Assembly (NCBI GenBank): GCA_002292345.1
Contig: DBBT01000036.1
Coordinates: 1-21,234, forward strand
DNA length: 21,234 nucleotides
DNA from: Opitutia bacterium UBA977
GTDB taxonomy: Bacteria > Verrucomicrobiota > Verrucomicrobiia > Opitutales > Coraliomargaritaceae
Direction of reading: 5' to 3'
How positions within the stretch are numbered: position 1 is the first letter of the stretch; every line of letters starts with the position of its first letter. The notes beneath the pieces were generated by a model. That model ran no database searches, was not told where the DNA came from, and saw only the letters and a list, made by a program, of their open reading frames with translations. Below are positions 6,667-14,010 of this stretch, one piece after another. Position numbers and translations under genes: made by a program.

Positions 6667-8421
6667 ATGGTCAACCTGAAGAAGTCTCTCAGCTCCCGCC
6701 GATCCTACGAAACTAGTGGTCTTAAGCGATTCATGATCGTGTTGCTCATCGTCATGGTTTGTACGAGTGTCCTTGGGCTATTCTGGTTCTTGAGTCAATT
6801 TGGGCCTAAGGAAGTCGATTATAGCGCGCTCACTGCGGATGTAGAGATCCCATCTGAGGCGATCGCGCTGCGCGAGCAGAGCCTCGATGTTGAGTCGCAA
6901 TTTGAGGAAGTGTTGGCGATGCGTTCGGCGGAGCCGCAGGATGCATTGTTGTTGAAGCGTGCGCTGGATTTGCAACGTCAGTATGTCGATGCGCTACCCG
7001 GATATAATGCAGAGGCATCGCAACGCGTGGAGGATTTGGAGGAGCAGTATCAAGATCTATCAGCAGAGTATCTGAAGGTCGAAAGTGCGGCATCCGAATC
7101 TGAGGCGCGGAGCCTCGCGCAAGATAAAGCGTATGAAGCCGCGCGGGATAAGTACCAAGAGGCCTTTGAGAAGCAGAAAGCAATCAATGAGAACTTCCCC
7201 TTGAGTTCGGCCTACGATGTCGGGCGTGCCACTCGCTTACAGCGCCAGGCGCGCTATCTCGCGGCTGAACCGATGTTGCAACAAAGTCTGCATTTTGAGA
7301 GGGATGCAGATGCCCTTATTGCAAAAAACGAGTGGGAGTCTGCCGCGGCCTTGTTGCAGCAAGCCATACAGATTCAGTTAGAGCTCAATCGTGAGTACCG
7401 CGGCACCAACCAAGCGAGTGTTTCTAGGCTGGAGCGCTTAAAGGTGAAATGGGTTGGGATCGAGTCGGGGCAAGATCATCTCGAAATCGAGCAAGTGTCG
7501 AATCTGGCGGATACGAGTCGTGCGGAAGGTGAAACGCTGAAGGCGGCGAGCTTGTATAAAGAAGTGGCACGCCTACAGAAGCTGTTGAATAAAGAGTATC
7601 CTGACAGTCCTTACGCATCTTCAGAGCGAGTGGCAGAGTTTCAGCGCAAGAGTGAGACAGCTCAGAGCGTTGAGCTCGGCTTGGAGATCGAGACGAATCA
7701 CGACTTGCTGAAGCGCTTACTCTCCGAGCGGCGCACGTATGAGGCTGCGGAAGTGATTGTGGCGCTGCGTCGCGATATTAAGCATATGCAGAATGCGTTC
7801 CCGCGCAGTTCACTCAATGATGAAGAGCTTGAGGTAAAGGTACGCTATTTGAATTTAGTGCAAAGCGATCTGGGCTATATTCAGGATCGTGTGTATGATG
7901 CGTTGCTTCCCGTTCCGGGGGAGGGAGGCTTGCGCATGCTCCGCACTGAATTACCTCAGGCGCTCTATGCTATAATGATGGGCACGAATCCGAGTCGTAA
8001 TCAAGGGGATGTTAATCCAGTGGACTCGGTGAGCTGGACCGAGGCTAAAAGTTTTTGTGAGCGGATGTCGTGGATTTTAGGTAAAGAAGTCCGGTTGCCA
8101 TCAGAGAATGAATTTCGTCAAGCGTTGGGTCGTTTGCGTTATGTCGTGCTTGAAGAACATGTATGGAGCATTTTGGATGCAGATGGTGTGGCGCAGCCGG
8201 TTGGCAAAAAAGCGCCGTTTGCGAGTGGGTTTTACGATCTGCTAGGTAATGTCAGCGAATGGTTAGAGTCGGGCGATCGATTCGATTCGGAGGAGGCACG
8301 TCACATTGGCGGGCACGCCCAAGACCGACTCGAGTCGATTTTCAGCGTGCCGATGCGCAGCGCACCGCGAGGCGACCGTAATCGATTGACTGGGTTTCGG
8401 ATCGTGGTGCTCGTCGATTAA
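6667..8421 (+). CDS. Membrane-anchored helical-repeat protein with C-terminal degenerate FGE-sulfatase (SUMF1-like) domain
   Basis: This protein has 584 residues. A basic start (residues 1-21) and one transmembrane helix (about 22-43) predict an inner-membrane anchor with the rest outside the cytoplasm. Residues about 80-410 are highly charged and helical. Five degenerate repeats can be aligned on a Leu/Phe/Tyr-Pro-like pair at 110, 177, 244, 311 and 378, exactly 67 residues apart. Each has an AA-containing helix, a Q.L/I-rich helix, the aromatic-Pro turn, then an R-L/V-x-x-L/F segment. From about 425 the FGE fold is recognised by QALYAIMMGTNPSRNQGD, VDSVSWTEAKSFC, RLPSENEF, PVGKKAP, YDLLGNVSEW and GFRIVV. 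The usual RGGSW block is reduced to IGGH and the FGE cysteines are absent, so enzymatic activity is unlikely. A structural or binding role at the envelope is more plausible. The specific function is unknown. Confidence 0.8.
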   Translation: MVNLKKSLSSRRSYETSGLKRFMIVLLIVMVCTSVLGLFWFLSQFGPKEVDYSALTADVEIPSEAIALREQSLDVESQFEEVLAMRSAEPQDALLLKRALDLQRQYVDALPGYNAEASQRVEDLEEQYQDLSAEYLKVESAASESEARSLAQDKAYEAARDKYQEAFEKQKAINENFPLSSAYDVGRATRLQRQARYLAAEPMLQQSLHFERDADALIAKNEWESAAALLQQAIQIQLELNREYRGTNQASVSRLERLKVKWVGIESGQDHLEIEQVSNLADTSRAEGETLKAASLYKEVARLQKLLNKEYPDSPYASSERVAEFQRKSETAQSVELGLEIETNHDLLKRLLSERRTYEAAEVIVALRRDIKHMQNAFPRSSLNDEELEVKVRYLNLVQSDLGYIQDRVYDALLPVPGEGGLRMLRTELPQALYAIMMGTNPSRNQGDVNPVDSVSWTEAKSFCERMSWILGKEVRLPSENEFRQALGRLRYVVLEEHVWSILDADGVAQPVGKKAPFASGFYDLLGNVSEWLESGDRFDSEEARHIGGHAQDRLESIFSVPMRSAPRGDRNRLTGFRIVVLVD

Positions 8422-8453
8422 CATTTAATTAACTTAACGGGGGCAAGTTCGAG

Positions 8454-8483
8454 TTGCTTTCGAGGCTGCGCTTCTGGCATAAT
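8454..8483 (+). promoter_or_regulatory. Candidate sigma-70 promoter giving a near-leaderless transcript
   Basis: TTGCTT at 8454-8459 and CATAAT at 8478-8483 are separated by 18 bases, a reasonable -35/-10 pair. Transcription would start near 8490, two to three bases before the ATG at 8493, so the mRNA would be essentially leaderless. This agrees with the lack of a Shine-Dalgarno site. It is prediction by eye only. Confidence 0.4.
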
Positions 8484-8492
8484 CCTAGAGCT

Positions 8493-8636
8493 ATGGAGCA
8501 TTTAGACGAAGCGGTGAGCCAAGCGGATGTGCAAAAAAAAGCAGATCGGGCTAAACTCATTATTTATGTCGTCATGTTCTTGTTTATGATGCTTCCCGTT
8601 GTGGCTGCGTGGCTGTCGGGCGCATTTAATTTTTAA
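8493..8636 (+). CDS. Small single-pass membrane protein (47 residues), unknown function
   Basis: A short acidic-then-basic N-terminus (MEHLDEAVSQADVQKKADRA) precedes one hydrophobic helix from about residue 22 to 41 and a tiny tail ending GAFNF. I do not recognise the family. The ATG at 8493 is preferred over the in-frame TTG at 8454, because the latter would fall inside the candidate -35 element. The gene ends 20 bases before the PIN-TRAM gene on the same strand, so the two are probably co-transcribed. It could be a small partner or regulator of that membrane protein. Its coding status rests on the clean topology, the promoter and the spacing, and is moderately supported. Confidence 0.55.
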   Translation: MEHLDEAVSQADVQKKADRAKLIIYVVMFLFMMLPVVAAWLSGAFNF

Positions 8637-8656
8637 ATCACCGCAATCATTTTTTG

Positions 8657-9679
8657 ATGAAAAGAACTCTGTTTATTTTTCGTATCTTCTTTCTATTGAT
8701 CAGTCTGCTTGGTTGCGTGTTGATGTCGTACCAGGTGGCAGAGTGGAGCTTGTGGCTCGTCATATTTATAGGCATGGGCATGGCGAGTTTGGTGATTCTG
8801 ACCGACCTGATGCTACGGGGCTTTTCGTTGCGCGGCCTCTCGGCGATTACCTTTGGTCTACTCATTGGCGGTGCGATTGCGTATTTACTGGGTACGTCGC
8901 CGTTGTTTGAGCCCTTGGAGAGTGACCCGGACTTAGCGCAGATGCTGTATCTGGTTCGTCTAGCGTTATATGTGATCTCGATGTATCTTGCCACGGTGAT
9001 TGCGCTTCGAGGTAAGGATGAATTCAATTTGGTTATACCATATGTGCGGTTTAGTGCTGAGAATATAGAGACGCCGCTCGTGGTGGTGGATACCAGCGCC
9101 TTGATTGACGGGCGTATCGCACCGATTTGTGAGAGTAAATGGATGGGGCACGCGTTGTTGATTCCGCGCTTCGTGTTGGATGAACTACAAGCCATCGCGG
9201 ATTCTCCGGATCCGATTCGCAAGGAGAAGGGCCGCAAGGGGCTGGATATCTTGAATCGACTGCGCAAGATGAAGCATCTGGACCTACGCATCCACGAGAG
9301 TGACGTGTTGGATGCGCAGGCGGTGGATTCGAAGTTGGTATTTCTGGCAGTGTCAATGAAAGCCAAGCTACTGACGACTGATTATAATTTAGCGAAACTC
9401 GCGGAGTTTCATGGGGTAGAGTGGTTGAACATCACATCACTGGTGAAGGCGCTGAACCAAGAGATTTCGATTGGAACTCTTGTGAGTGCTGAGTTGGTGC
9501 GCGCTGGCAAGGATTCGGGGCAAGCGATTGGTTACTTGCCGGACGGGTCTATGCTAGTGGTGAATGGCGGCAGCGCGCAAATTGGCAACGAGGTGCGAGT
9601 GGAAGTGGACTCGGTGGTCCCGTCTGCCGGCGGAAAAATGATTTTTGCGACGTATCGACCCGATGTTCCCGAGGCCTAG
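8657..9679 (+). CDS. PIN-TRAM domain membrane protein (YacL-like)
   Basis: This 340-residue protein resembles Bacillus YacL. Four hydrophobic helices span about residues 5-118. A PIN nuclease-fold domain follows (about 141-262) with VVDTSALIDGRI at 143-154, DELQAIADSPD at 175-185, KGRKGLDILNRL at 191-202 and LLTTDYNLAKLA at 238-249. A TRAM-like RNA-binding domain ends the protein (about 273-333, GTLVSAELVRAGKD to VVNGG and GNEVRVEVDSV). The acidic PIN residues D145, E176 and D242 are present, so metal-dependent RNase activity is possible. The membrane segment places it at the cytoplasmic face of the inner membrane. The physiological substrate of this family is not established. The ATG at 8657 is preceded by an in-frame TTG at 8654. 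It lies downstream of the small membrane protein, probably in one transcript. Confidence 0.88.
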   Translation: MKRTLFIFRIFFLLISLLGCVLMSYQVAEWSLWLVIFIGMGMASLVILTDLMLRGFSLRGLSAITFGLLIGGAIAYLLGTSPLFEPLESDPDLAQMLYLVRLALYVISMYLATVIALRGKDEFNLVIPYVRFSAENIETPLVVVDTSALIDGRIAPICESKWMGHALLIPRFVLDELQAIADSPDPIRKEKGRKGLDILNRLRKMKHLDLRIHESDVLDAQAVDSKLVFLAVSMKAKLLTTDYNLAKLAEFHGVEWLNITSLVKALNQEISIGTLVSAELVRAGKDSGQAIGYLPDGSMLVVNGGSAQIGNEVRVEVDSVVPSAGGKMIFATYRPDVPEA

Positions 9680-9809
9680 TGCAGGTTGAGCGCACGTTGG
9701 GCGTATGCGTTAAAAAAGTGTTAAATCACTGACTATAAGTCGCTTTTGCTTGATTTTTAGACCGCGAGGCGCTTTGGTTGTACTTCACTCATGTCTCTCT
9801 GGGTGCAAA

Positions 9810-9815
9810 TATAAT
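9810..9815 (+). promoter_or_regulatory. Candidate -10 element of the pilin gene
   Basis: A consensus TATAAT lies in an AT-rich stretch 30 bases before the pilin start codon, within a 166-base gap after the PIN-TRAM gene. No good -35 hexamer is found 16-18 bases upstream, so the promoter may rely on an activator or another sigma factor. No clear sigma-54 GG/GC pair was seen. Confidence 0.35.
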
Positions 9816-9832
9816 AAATAATAATAACAAAA

Positions 9833-9837
9833 AAGGA
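9833..9837 (+). promoter_or_regulatory. Shine-Dalgarno site of the pilin gene
   Basis: AAGGA followed by 8 bases before the ATG at 9846. It is one of only two good Shine-Dalgarno sites in the window and suggests strong translation of the pilin. Confidence 0.75.
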
Positions 9838-9845
9838 ATATCATC

Positions 9846-10187
9846 ATGCAAAACAAAAGCAAAAAAGGGTTCACGCTCGTTGAAATCATGATCGTTGTAG
9901 TTATCATCGGTCTTCTCGCTGCAATGGCAGTCCCAGCCTTCCAAAAGGTTCGTTCGACTTCACAGGAAAAAACTATTCTGAATAACCTTCGCCAGTTGGC
10001 GTCCGGTGCAGATCAGCACTTCCTTGAAAACGGCGTGACTACCGTCACTAGTTCTGCCCTACTTGGTACTGATGCGTATATTAAAGCCATGGATCAGGTT
10101 GCTAGTGAAACATATCCAAGTCCAATCACATCAACCCAAACGTCTCTGACAACTGGTGGAACTCCGGTTGTGTCAATAGCCTTCTAA
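9846..10187 (+). CDS. Type IV pilin-like protein, short verrucomicrobial type
   Basis: Precursor of 113 residues. The class III leader MQNKSKKG (8 residues) ends at the prepilin peptidase site G/FTLVE, so the mature protein starts with the Phe that is normally N-methylated and has Glu at position 5. The hydrophobic helix runs IMIVVVIIGLLAAMAVPAF, and the polar helix continues through residue 58 or so. The globular part is small, has no cysteine pair, and contains ADQHFLENG and TDAYIKAMDQVASETYPSP, which I associate with short pilins common in Verrucomicrobiota. The last 28 residues are very rich in Ser and Thr (12 of 28). It could be the major subunit of a pilus or of a type II secretion-like pseudopilus; no assembly genes are nearby. 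A strong Shine-Dalgarno site and a terminator suggest an abundant, mostly monocistronic transcript. Confidence 0.9.
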   Translation: MQNKSKKGFTLVEIMIVVVIIGLLAAMAVPAFQKVRSTSQEKTILNNLRQLASGADQHFLENGVTTVTSSALLGTDAYIKAMDQVASETYPSPITSTQTSLTTGGTPVVSIAF

Positions 10188-10217
10188 GTTGATTCTTAGG
10201 TTGTTTATTTAATGCAG

Positions 10218-10246
10218 GCCGCCTACACCAGTAGGCGGCTTTTTTT
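10218..10246 (+). terminator. Strong intrinsic terminator after the pilin gene
   Basis: A perfect 9-bp GC-rich stem (GCCGCCTAC with GTAGGCGGC) with loop ACCA is followed immediately by seven T residues (10240-10246). It lies 30 bases after the pilin stop codon. The T-tract directly abuts the ATG (10247) of the next gene, so downstream expression would depend on readthrough or on a promoter not seen here. Confidence 0.92.
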
Positions 10247-12076
10247 ATGCATAAACCTACAATTTCATCATTCTGCTTACTGCTGCTCTCAGCAGTGATT
10301 GCGCTGAAGCTTGGTTTCTTTACTTTTGATGGCACTCAGGCGGTTGGAATCGTAAAATACACGGGCTATTGGGTGATGCTTACGAGCGTGGCCCTGCTGG
10401 TGCATAACTTTATTTTGAGGGTGATTCCTGCTTGGAGAATTCCATTAGCTGGGTGGCGGGGGGTATTTGGCGCAGCAGCCTTCATCATCACCTGTTCGAT
10501 TGTGCTTTTGGTGATCCAGCCGACGGGTTACAAAATTCCCATGGACGAGCCAGTACTCTCGGCAACTGCGCTACGGATGCATGAGTATAAAGAAGTGATG
10601 ACGACGGCTCGGGCGCATAACTTGCAGGGTATCTTCACGCAATTGGATGGCTATGTCGATAAACGCCCGTATTTCTATCCGTTCCTGGTCAGCCTGTTGC
10701 ATGATTTTACGGGCTACCGTAGCGGTAATACATTCCTACTGAATGCCCTGCTGGCGCCTGTCTTTTTGAGTCTACTTTTCATTTCGGGTAATTGGGTGTG
10801 TCCTCGGTCTGGAGGGTATTTCTCAGTTCTCCTCTTCATGACCGTTCCGCTGTTAGCGATGAATGTCAACGGAGGCGGTTTTGATCTGCTCAATCTGGTG
10901 ATGATTCTGAGCACTTTTGTTGCTGCGAAGTCTTATCTGGATCGACCTGATTTGAGGCGTTTGGACACGCTCGTGCTTCTCAGCGTGCTTCTAGCGCAAT
11001 CTCGATATGAATCGGTAGCGTATATTTTTGCAGTGGGATTGGTTGTTCTAATTGGATGGAATCGAGCTGGGAAGATGCTCATCTCACCGGTTTTATTGCT
11101 AGTGCCATTGTTATTGATCCCGTATCCACTCCAGCAGGCAATTTTTAGAAATCATCAAGAGTTCTGGCAACTAGAGAACGCCGCCGTGGAGCCGTTTATG
11201 GCGCATTTTATTCTTCAGAACTTGGCGCACGCATCTGATTTTTTCTTTAATTGGAGCGATGACCAGCAACCGAATAGTTTGTTGCTTTCGGTTCTGTTTG
11301 TAAGTGCTCTAATTGTCAGTCTGGTTCTGTTAATTCGGAGATTTAAGCAGCGCGATATAGGTGGGTCTGTCTTTTTAGCAATTTCCCCCTTTGCAGTGGT
11401 CGTTTTATTTAACTTCTTTTTGTTGATGGCCTATCACTGGGGGCAAATTGACGAGATTATTGCGACTCGAATCGTACTCCCCTTTATTCTTTTTCAGGTG
11501 CTGTTTGTTACCTTTGTAATTGGTGTAGTGTGCGCTTCTAGAGTCGGCAAGAGCGCAATGCTAATTTTAATGGTTAGTTATTTTATGGGTGTAACTGTGC
11601 CTCTTTGCGCGCGGAGCACTTTTTTAAAGTGGGTGCCCGATCAACATATTTGTCAGTGGTTTCGAGATCAAGTCGTGGAGTACCAAGACGAGTCTGTCTT
11701 ATTTGTTTCTAATAAGCACATCGTTGCCTTGGCTGAGCGTGTGCCTGCAATACCCGAGTTTATTGCTAAAAATAATAAAGCTAAATTGGAGCTGATTCAT
11801 TCGATTGGTTCTTATGAATATATATTATTCGCTTACGAGTTGGCCCGCGATCCCGCATCCCCTGGCCCGTTCAGGCCTGTCACGCCAGTGCTAGAGGACT
11901 TTGATCTAGAGACACTGGTGGAGGCTAAGATTGATGATAATCGTCTGATGCGGATTGGCCAGTTGAAGGGAGTACACTGGAGTGTTGATGATGCGCGAGA
12001 TTTAGATTTATCGGGATTCGAGTCTCTGGATGGAAGGCAAGCAGAACTAGAGTTCTTTTCTCGATTACTACCATGA
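10247..12076 (+). CDS. Polytopic GT-C-like glycosyltransferase, first of a tandem pair
   Basis: A 609-residue membrane protein with about ten or more hydrophobic segments between residues 8 and 455, and a soluble C-terminal part (about 456-609). After the second or third helix, the first extracytoplasmic loop carries MDEPVL at 99-104. The motif GYVDKRPYFYPF follows at 135-146. A D-E pair in the first loop followed by a K-x-P-type motif is the layout of GT-C enzymes of the ArnT/PMT kind, which transfer sugars from polyprenyl-phosphate donors on the outer face of the inner membrane. The family match is by architecture, not strong sequence identity. It shares these motifs plus RYES (254-257), DFFFN (331-335) and a D..A.R..LP stretch (402-412) with the next gene. 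The ATG sits directly after a terminator T-tract with no Shine-Dalgarno site. Sampled rows look AT-richer than the flanks. A pilin-modifying role is inference. Confidence 0.62.
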   Translation: MHKPTISSFCLLLLSAVIALKLGFFTFDGTQAVGIVKYTGYWVMLTSVALLVHNFILRVIPAWRIPLAGWRGVFGAAAFIITCSIVLLVIQPTGYKIPMDEPVLSATALRMHEYKEVMTTARAHNLQGIFTQLDGYVDKRPYFYPFLVSLLHDFTGYRSGNTFLLNALLAPVFLSLLFISGNWVCPRSGGYFSVLLFMTVPLLAMNVNGGGFDLLNLVMILSTFVAAKSYLDRPDLRRLDTLVLLSVLLAQSRYESVAYIFAVGLVVLIGWNRAGKMLISPVLLLVPLLLIPYPLQQAIFRNHQEFWQLENAAVEPFMAHFILQNLAHASDFFFNWSDDQQPNSLLLSVLFVSALIVSLVLLIRRFKQRDIGGSVFLAISPFAVVVLFNFFLLMAYHWGQIDEIIATRIVLPFILFQVLFVTFVIGVVCASRVGKSAMLILMVSYFMGVTVPLCARSTFLKWVPDQHICQWFRDQVVEYQDESVLFVSNKHIVALAERVPAIPEFIAKNNKAKLELIHSIGSYEYILFAYELARDPASPGPFRPVTPVLEDFDLETLVEAKIDDNRLMRIGQLKGVHWSVDDARDLDLSGFESLDGRQAELEFFSRLLP

Positions 12077-13893
12077 TGAAATGCGTGTACCCTAAGTTAT
12101 TCGCCTTTATGAAAGAGGCACCTATTGCTCGATTGATACTGGCATTTATTGGAGTGTTTTTCTTGGTCGCAGTGTATCTTCTCGTATCGCCAGATACAGC
12201 AAAGCAAGTCGTTCGACACGCTGGCTACTGGTTTACCTTGGTGGCTTTTTCAGGCGCGGTCTTTTATGGAGTTCGCCTTGGCCTGGAGCAGAAGCAGAAG
12301 TTGCAGGACCGTGAGCTGAATGAATTTTGTCAACAGTGGTTTCCGTGGTGTTGCTTCGTTTTATTGATTTCGGGTATGGTATTTGTGCATGCTGAAATTG
12401 GGCCCAAGATAATGATGGACGATGAGGTCCTAGTATCGACAGCCAAAAACCTGCACTTAAGCAGGGAAGTGCATACGCCTACTTATGGGCGTTGGATTCA
12501 CCAATCATTTGATTACTTTGAGGGCTATGTGGATAAGCGTCCTTGGATGTATCCATTTTGCGTATCATTGGTGCATGATTTGTCAGGCTACCGACTTCAA
12601 AACCCTTACATATTCAACGGCTTAATTAGCGTCGTGATGATTGCGGCTTTAGCCGTCTTAGGGGGCCTTCTTTCTGGGCGCAGAGGCGCTATTCTACTCC
12701 CCTTGTTGTGGTTGACGGTGCCACTGTTTCAGCAAAATGCAACAGGAGCTGGTATGGACTTGTTAAATGTTCTGATGCTAGTGTTGATTCTAATTTTTGC
12801 GATCAACTATTGGAGACGATTGGATGCGAATAGCGAGGGACTATTGGCTCTCGCTGGAGTGATGCTGGCCTATACTCGGTATGAATCGGTATTATTTTTG
12901 CCGATCATCGCCTGTATAATCGTAATAGGCTGGCATTTGCGGGGTGCGATTATCTTGTCGGCGGGCACGATTTTTGCTGCTCCATTATTACTCGGCGTCT
13001 TCCTCCAGAATAAATTTTTTGTCGATACAACGTCACTGTGGGAGTTCCGTGCGGGTGTCGTTGAGCCGTTCTCATTTTCAAATCTACCTGTGAATTCTGT
13101 CGGAGCGGTCGATTTCTTTTTTAATGTTTCGGATGCTTATGCAAATTCGTTGTGGCTCTCAATGTTAGGGGCGGTGGCGGTTGTGTTTTTTGTTGTCTAT
13201 TGTGTGCGTGAAAATCGATTACTGCTTAGAGCGAAGCCTGAGCATGCGATCGCATTCCTGATGGGGCTCGGCTTATGCATTCATTTCATTGTCATCTTAT
13301 GCTACTATGAAGGTCGCTTGGATCGGCTAGCGGCCTCGAGATTTGCTCTGCCGATGTATCTTCTGATGAGTTACTGCGTTGTGATTGTAGCTGAGCATTT
13401 TCATTATAAGCGTGCGGTTTGGAGGTGCCTTGTGGTCGGATCGATTCTGTTTCTGATCGGATTTACCCTTCCAATGAACTCGAAGGCGATCTTTACCCAT
13501 CGGAATTTTGTGGCTGAGGAAGTACAGTGGGTTGAGCAAGAGTTGTCGTCTCGCCCTAAAGTAGGGTTGTTAATTGTAAGTCAGTATTCATTGTCTTGGA
13601 CGCTTCGTAACTATTCATCATTGACTGCGCCTGTTGCCATCGCGAGTGCGGATCGATTGTCCCAAGAGCTTGAGAATGGTAAATTCACGGAATTGTATCT
13701 TGTTGATGAGCTTGAGTGTGAACTGTCTCCTGATGGAGATTTATTGTTGGAGTCACAACTGCCGCTTGAAGTGTTTAGCTTGGAAACGATTGCAGAGCGA
13801 AGTTTTCGCCCTTTTTATCTGACTCGAATAAGCCGAATTAAGGCCTTCAATTTAGATTTAGACACTCTACGGGGTGTTGAAGCTTATGAATAG
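12073..13893 (+). CDS. Polytopic GT-C-like glycosyltransferase, second of a tandem pair
   Basis: A 606-residue paralogue of the preceding protein with the same topology: an N-terminal helix (about 19-38), further helices to about 465, then a soluble C-terminal portion. The counterpart motifs are MMDDEVL at 114-120, GYVDKRPWMYPF at 151-162, TRYES at 268-272, DFFFN at 347-351 and DRLAASRFALP at 417-427. The acidic first-loop motif suggests the catalytic or metal site of a GT-C transferase. Its ATG overlaps the previous stop codon (ATGATGA), so translation of the two is probably coupled; a second ATG at 12076 is an alternative start. Two diverged copies side by side could act as a heteromer or add successive sugars. 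Transferase function, donor and acceptor are all inferred, and a non-catalytic membrane role cannot be excluded. Confidence 0.6.
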   Translation: MMKCVYPKLFAFMKEAPIARLILAFIGVFFLVAVYLLVSPDTAKQVVRHAGYWFTLVAFSGAVFYGVRLGLEQKQKLQDRELNEFCQQWFPWCCFVLLISGMVFVHAEIGPKIMMDDEVLVSTAKNLHLSREVHTPTYGRWIHQSFDYFEGYVDKRPWMYPFCVSLVHDLSGYRLQNPYIFNGLISVVMIAALAVLGGLLSGRRGAILLPLLWLTVPLFQQNATGAGMDLLNVLMLVLILIFAINYWRRLDANSEGLLALAGVMLAYTRYESVLFLPIIACIIVIGWHLRGAIILSAGTIFAAPLLLGVFLQNKFFVDTTSLWEFRAGVVEPFSFSNLPVNSVGAVDFFFNVSDAYANSLWLSMLGAVAVVFFVVYCVRENRLLLRAKPEHAIAFLMGLGLCIHFIVILCYYEGRLDRLAASRFALPMYLLMSYCVVIVAEHFHYKRAVWRCLVVGSILFLIGFTLPMNSKAIFTHRNFVAEEVQWVEQELSSRPKVGLLIVSQYSLSWTLRNYSSLTAPVAIASADRLSQELENGKFTELYLVDELECELSPDGDLLLESQLPLEVFSLETIAERSFRPFYLTRISRIKAFNLDLDTLRGVEAYE

Positions 13894-13998
13894 TGTTTAG
13901 TTGCAGGCGGGGCGGTATTCATTGCCTTTCGCTAGGTTGATTATTTGTCTTTCGAGGCGATGTTACCTTAGTTCAAGTTGAGTCGCAGGTTAAGAAGT

Positions 13999-14004
13999 GA
14001 GGAG
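13999..14004 (+). promoter_or_regulatory. Shine-Dalgarno site of the methyltransferase gene
   Basis: GAGGAG sits six bases before the ATG at 14011. It decides this start over the in-frame TTG at 13978. It is the second of two clear Shine-Dalgarno sites in the window. Confidence 0.75.
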
Positions 14005-14010
14005 TGCAAT

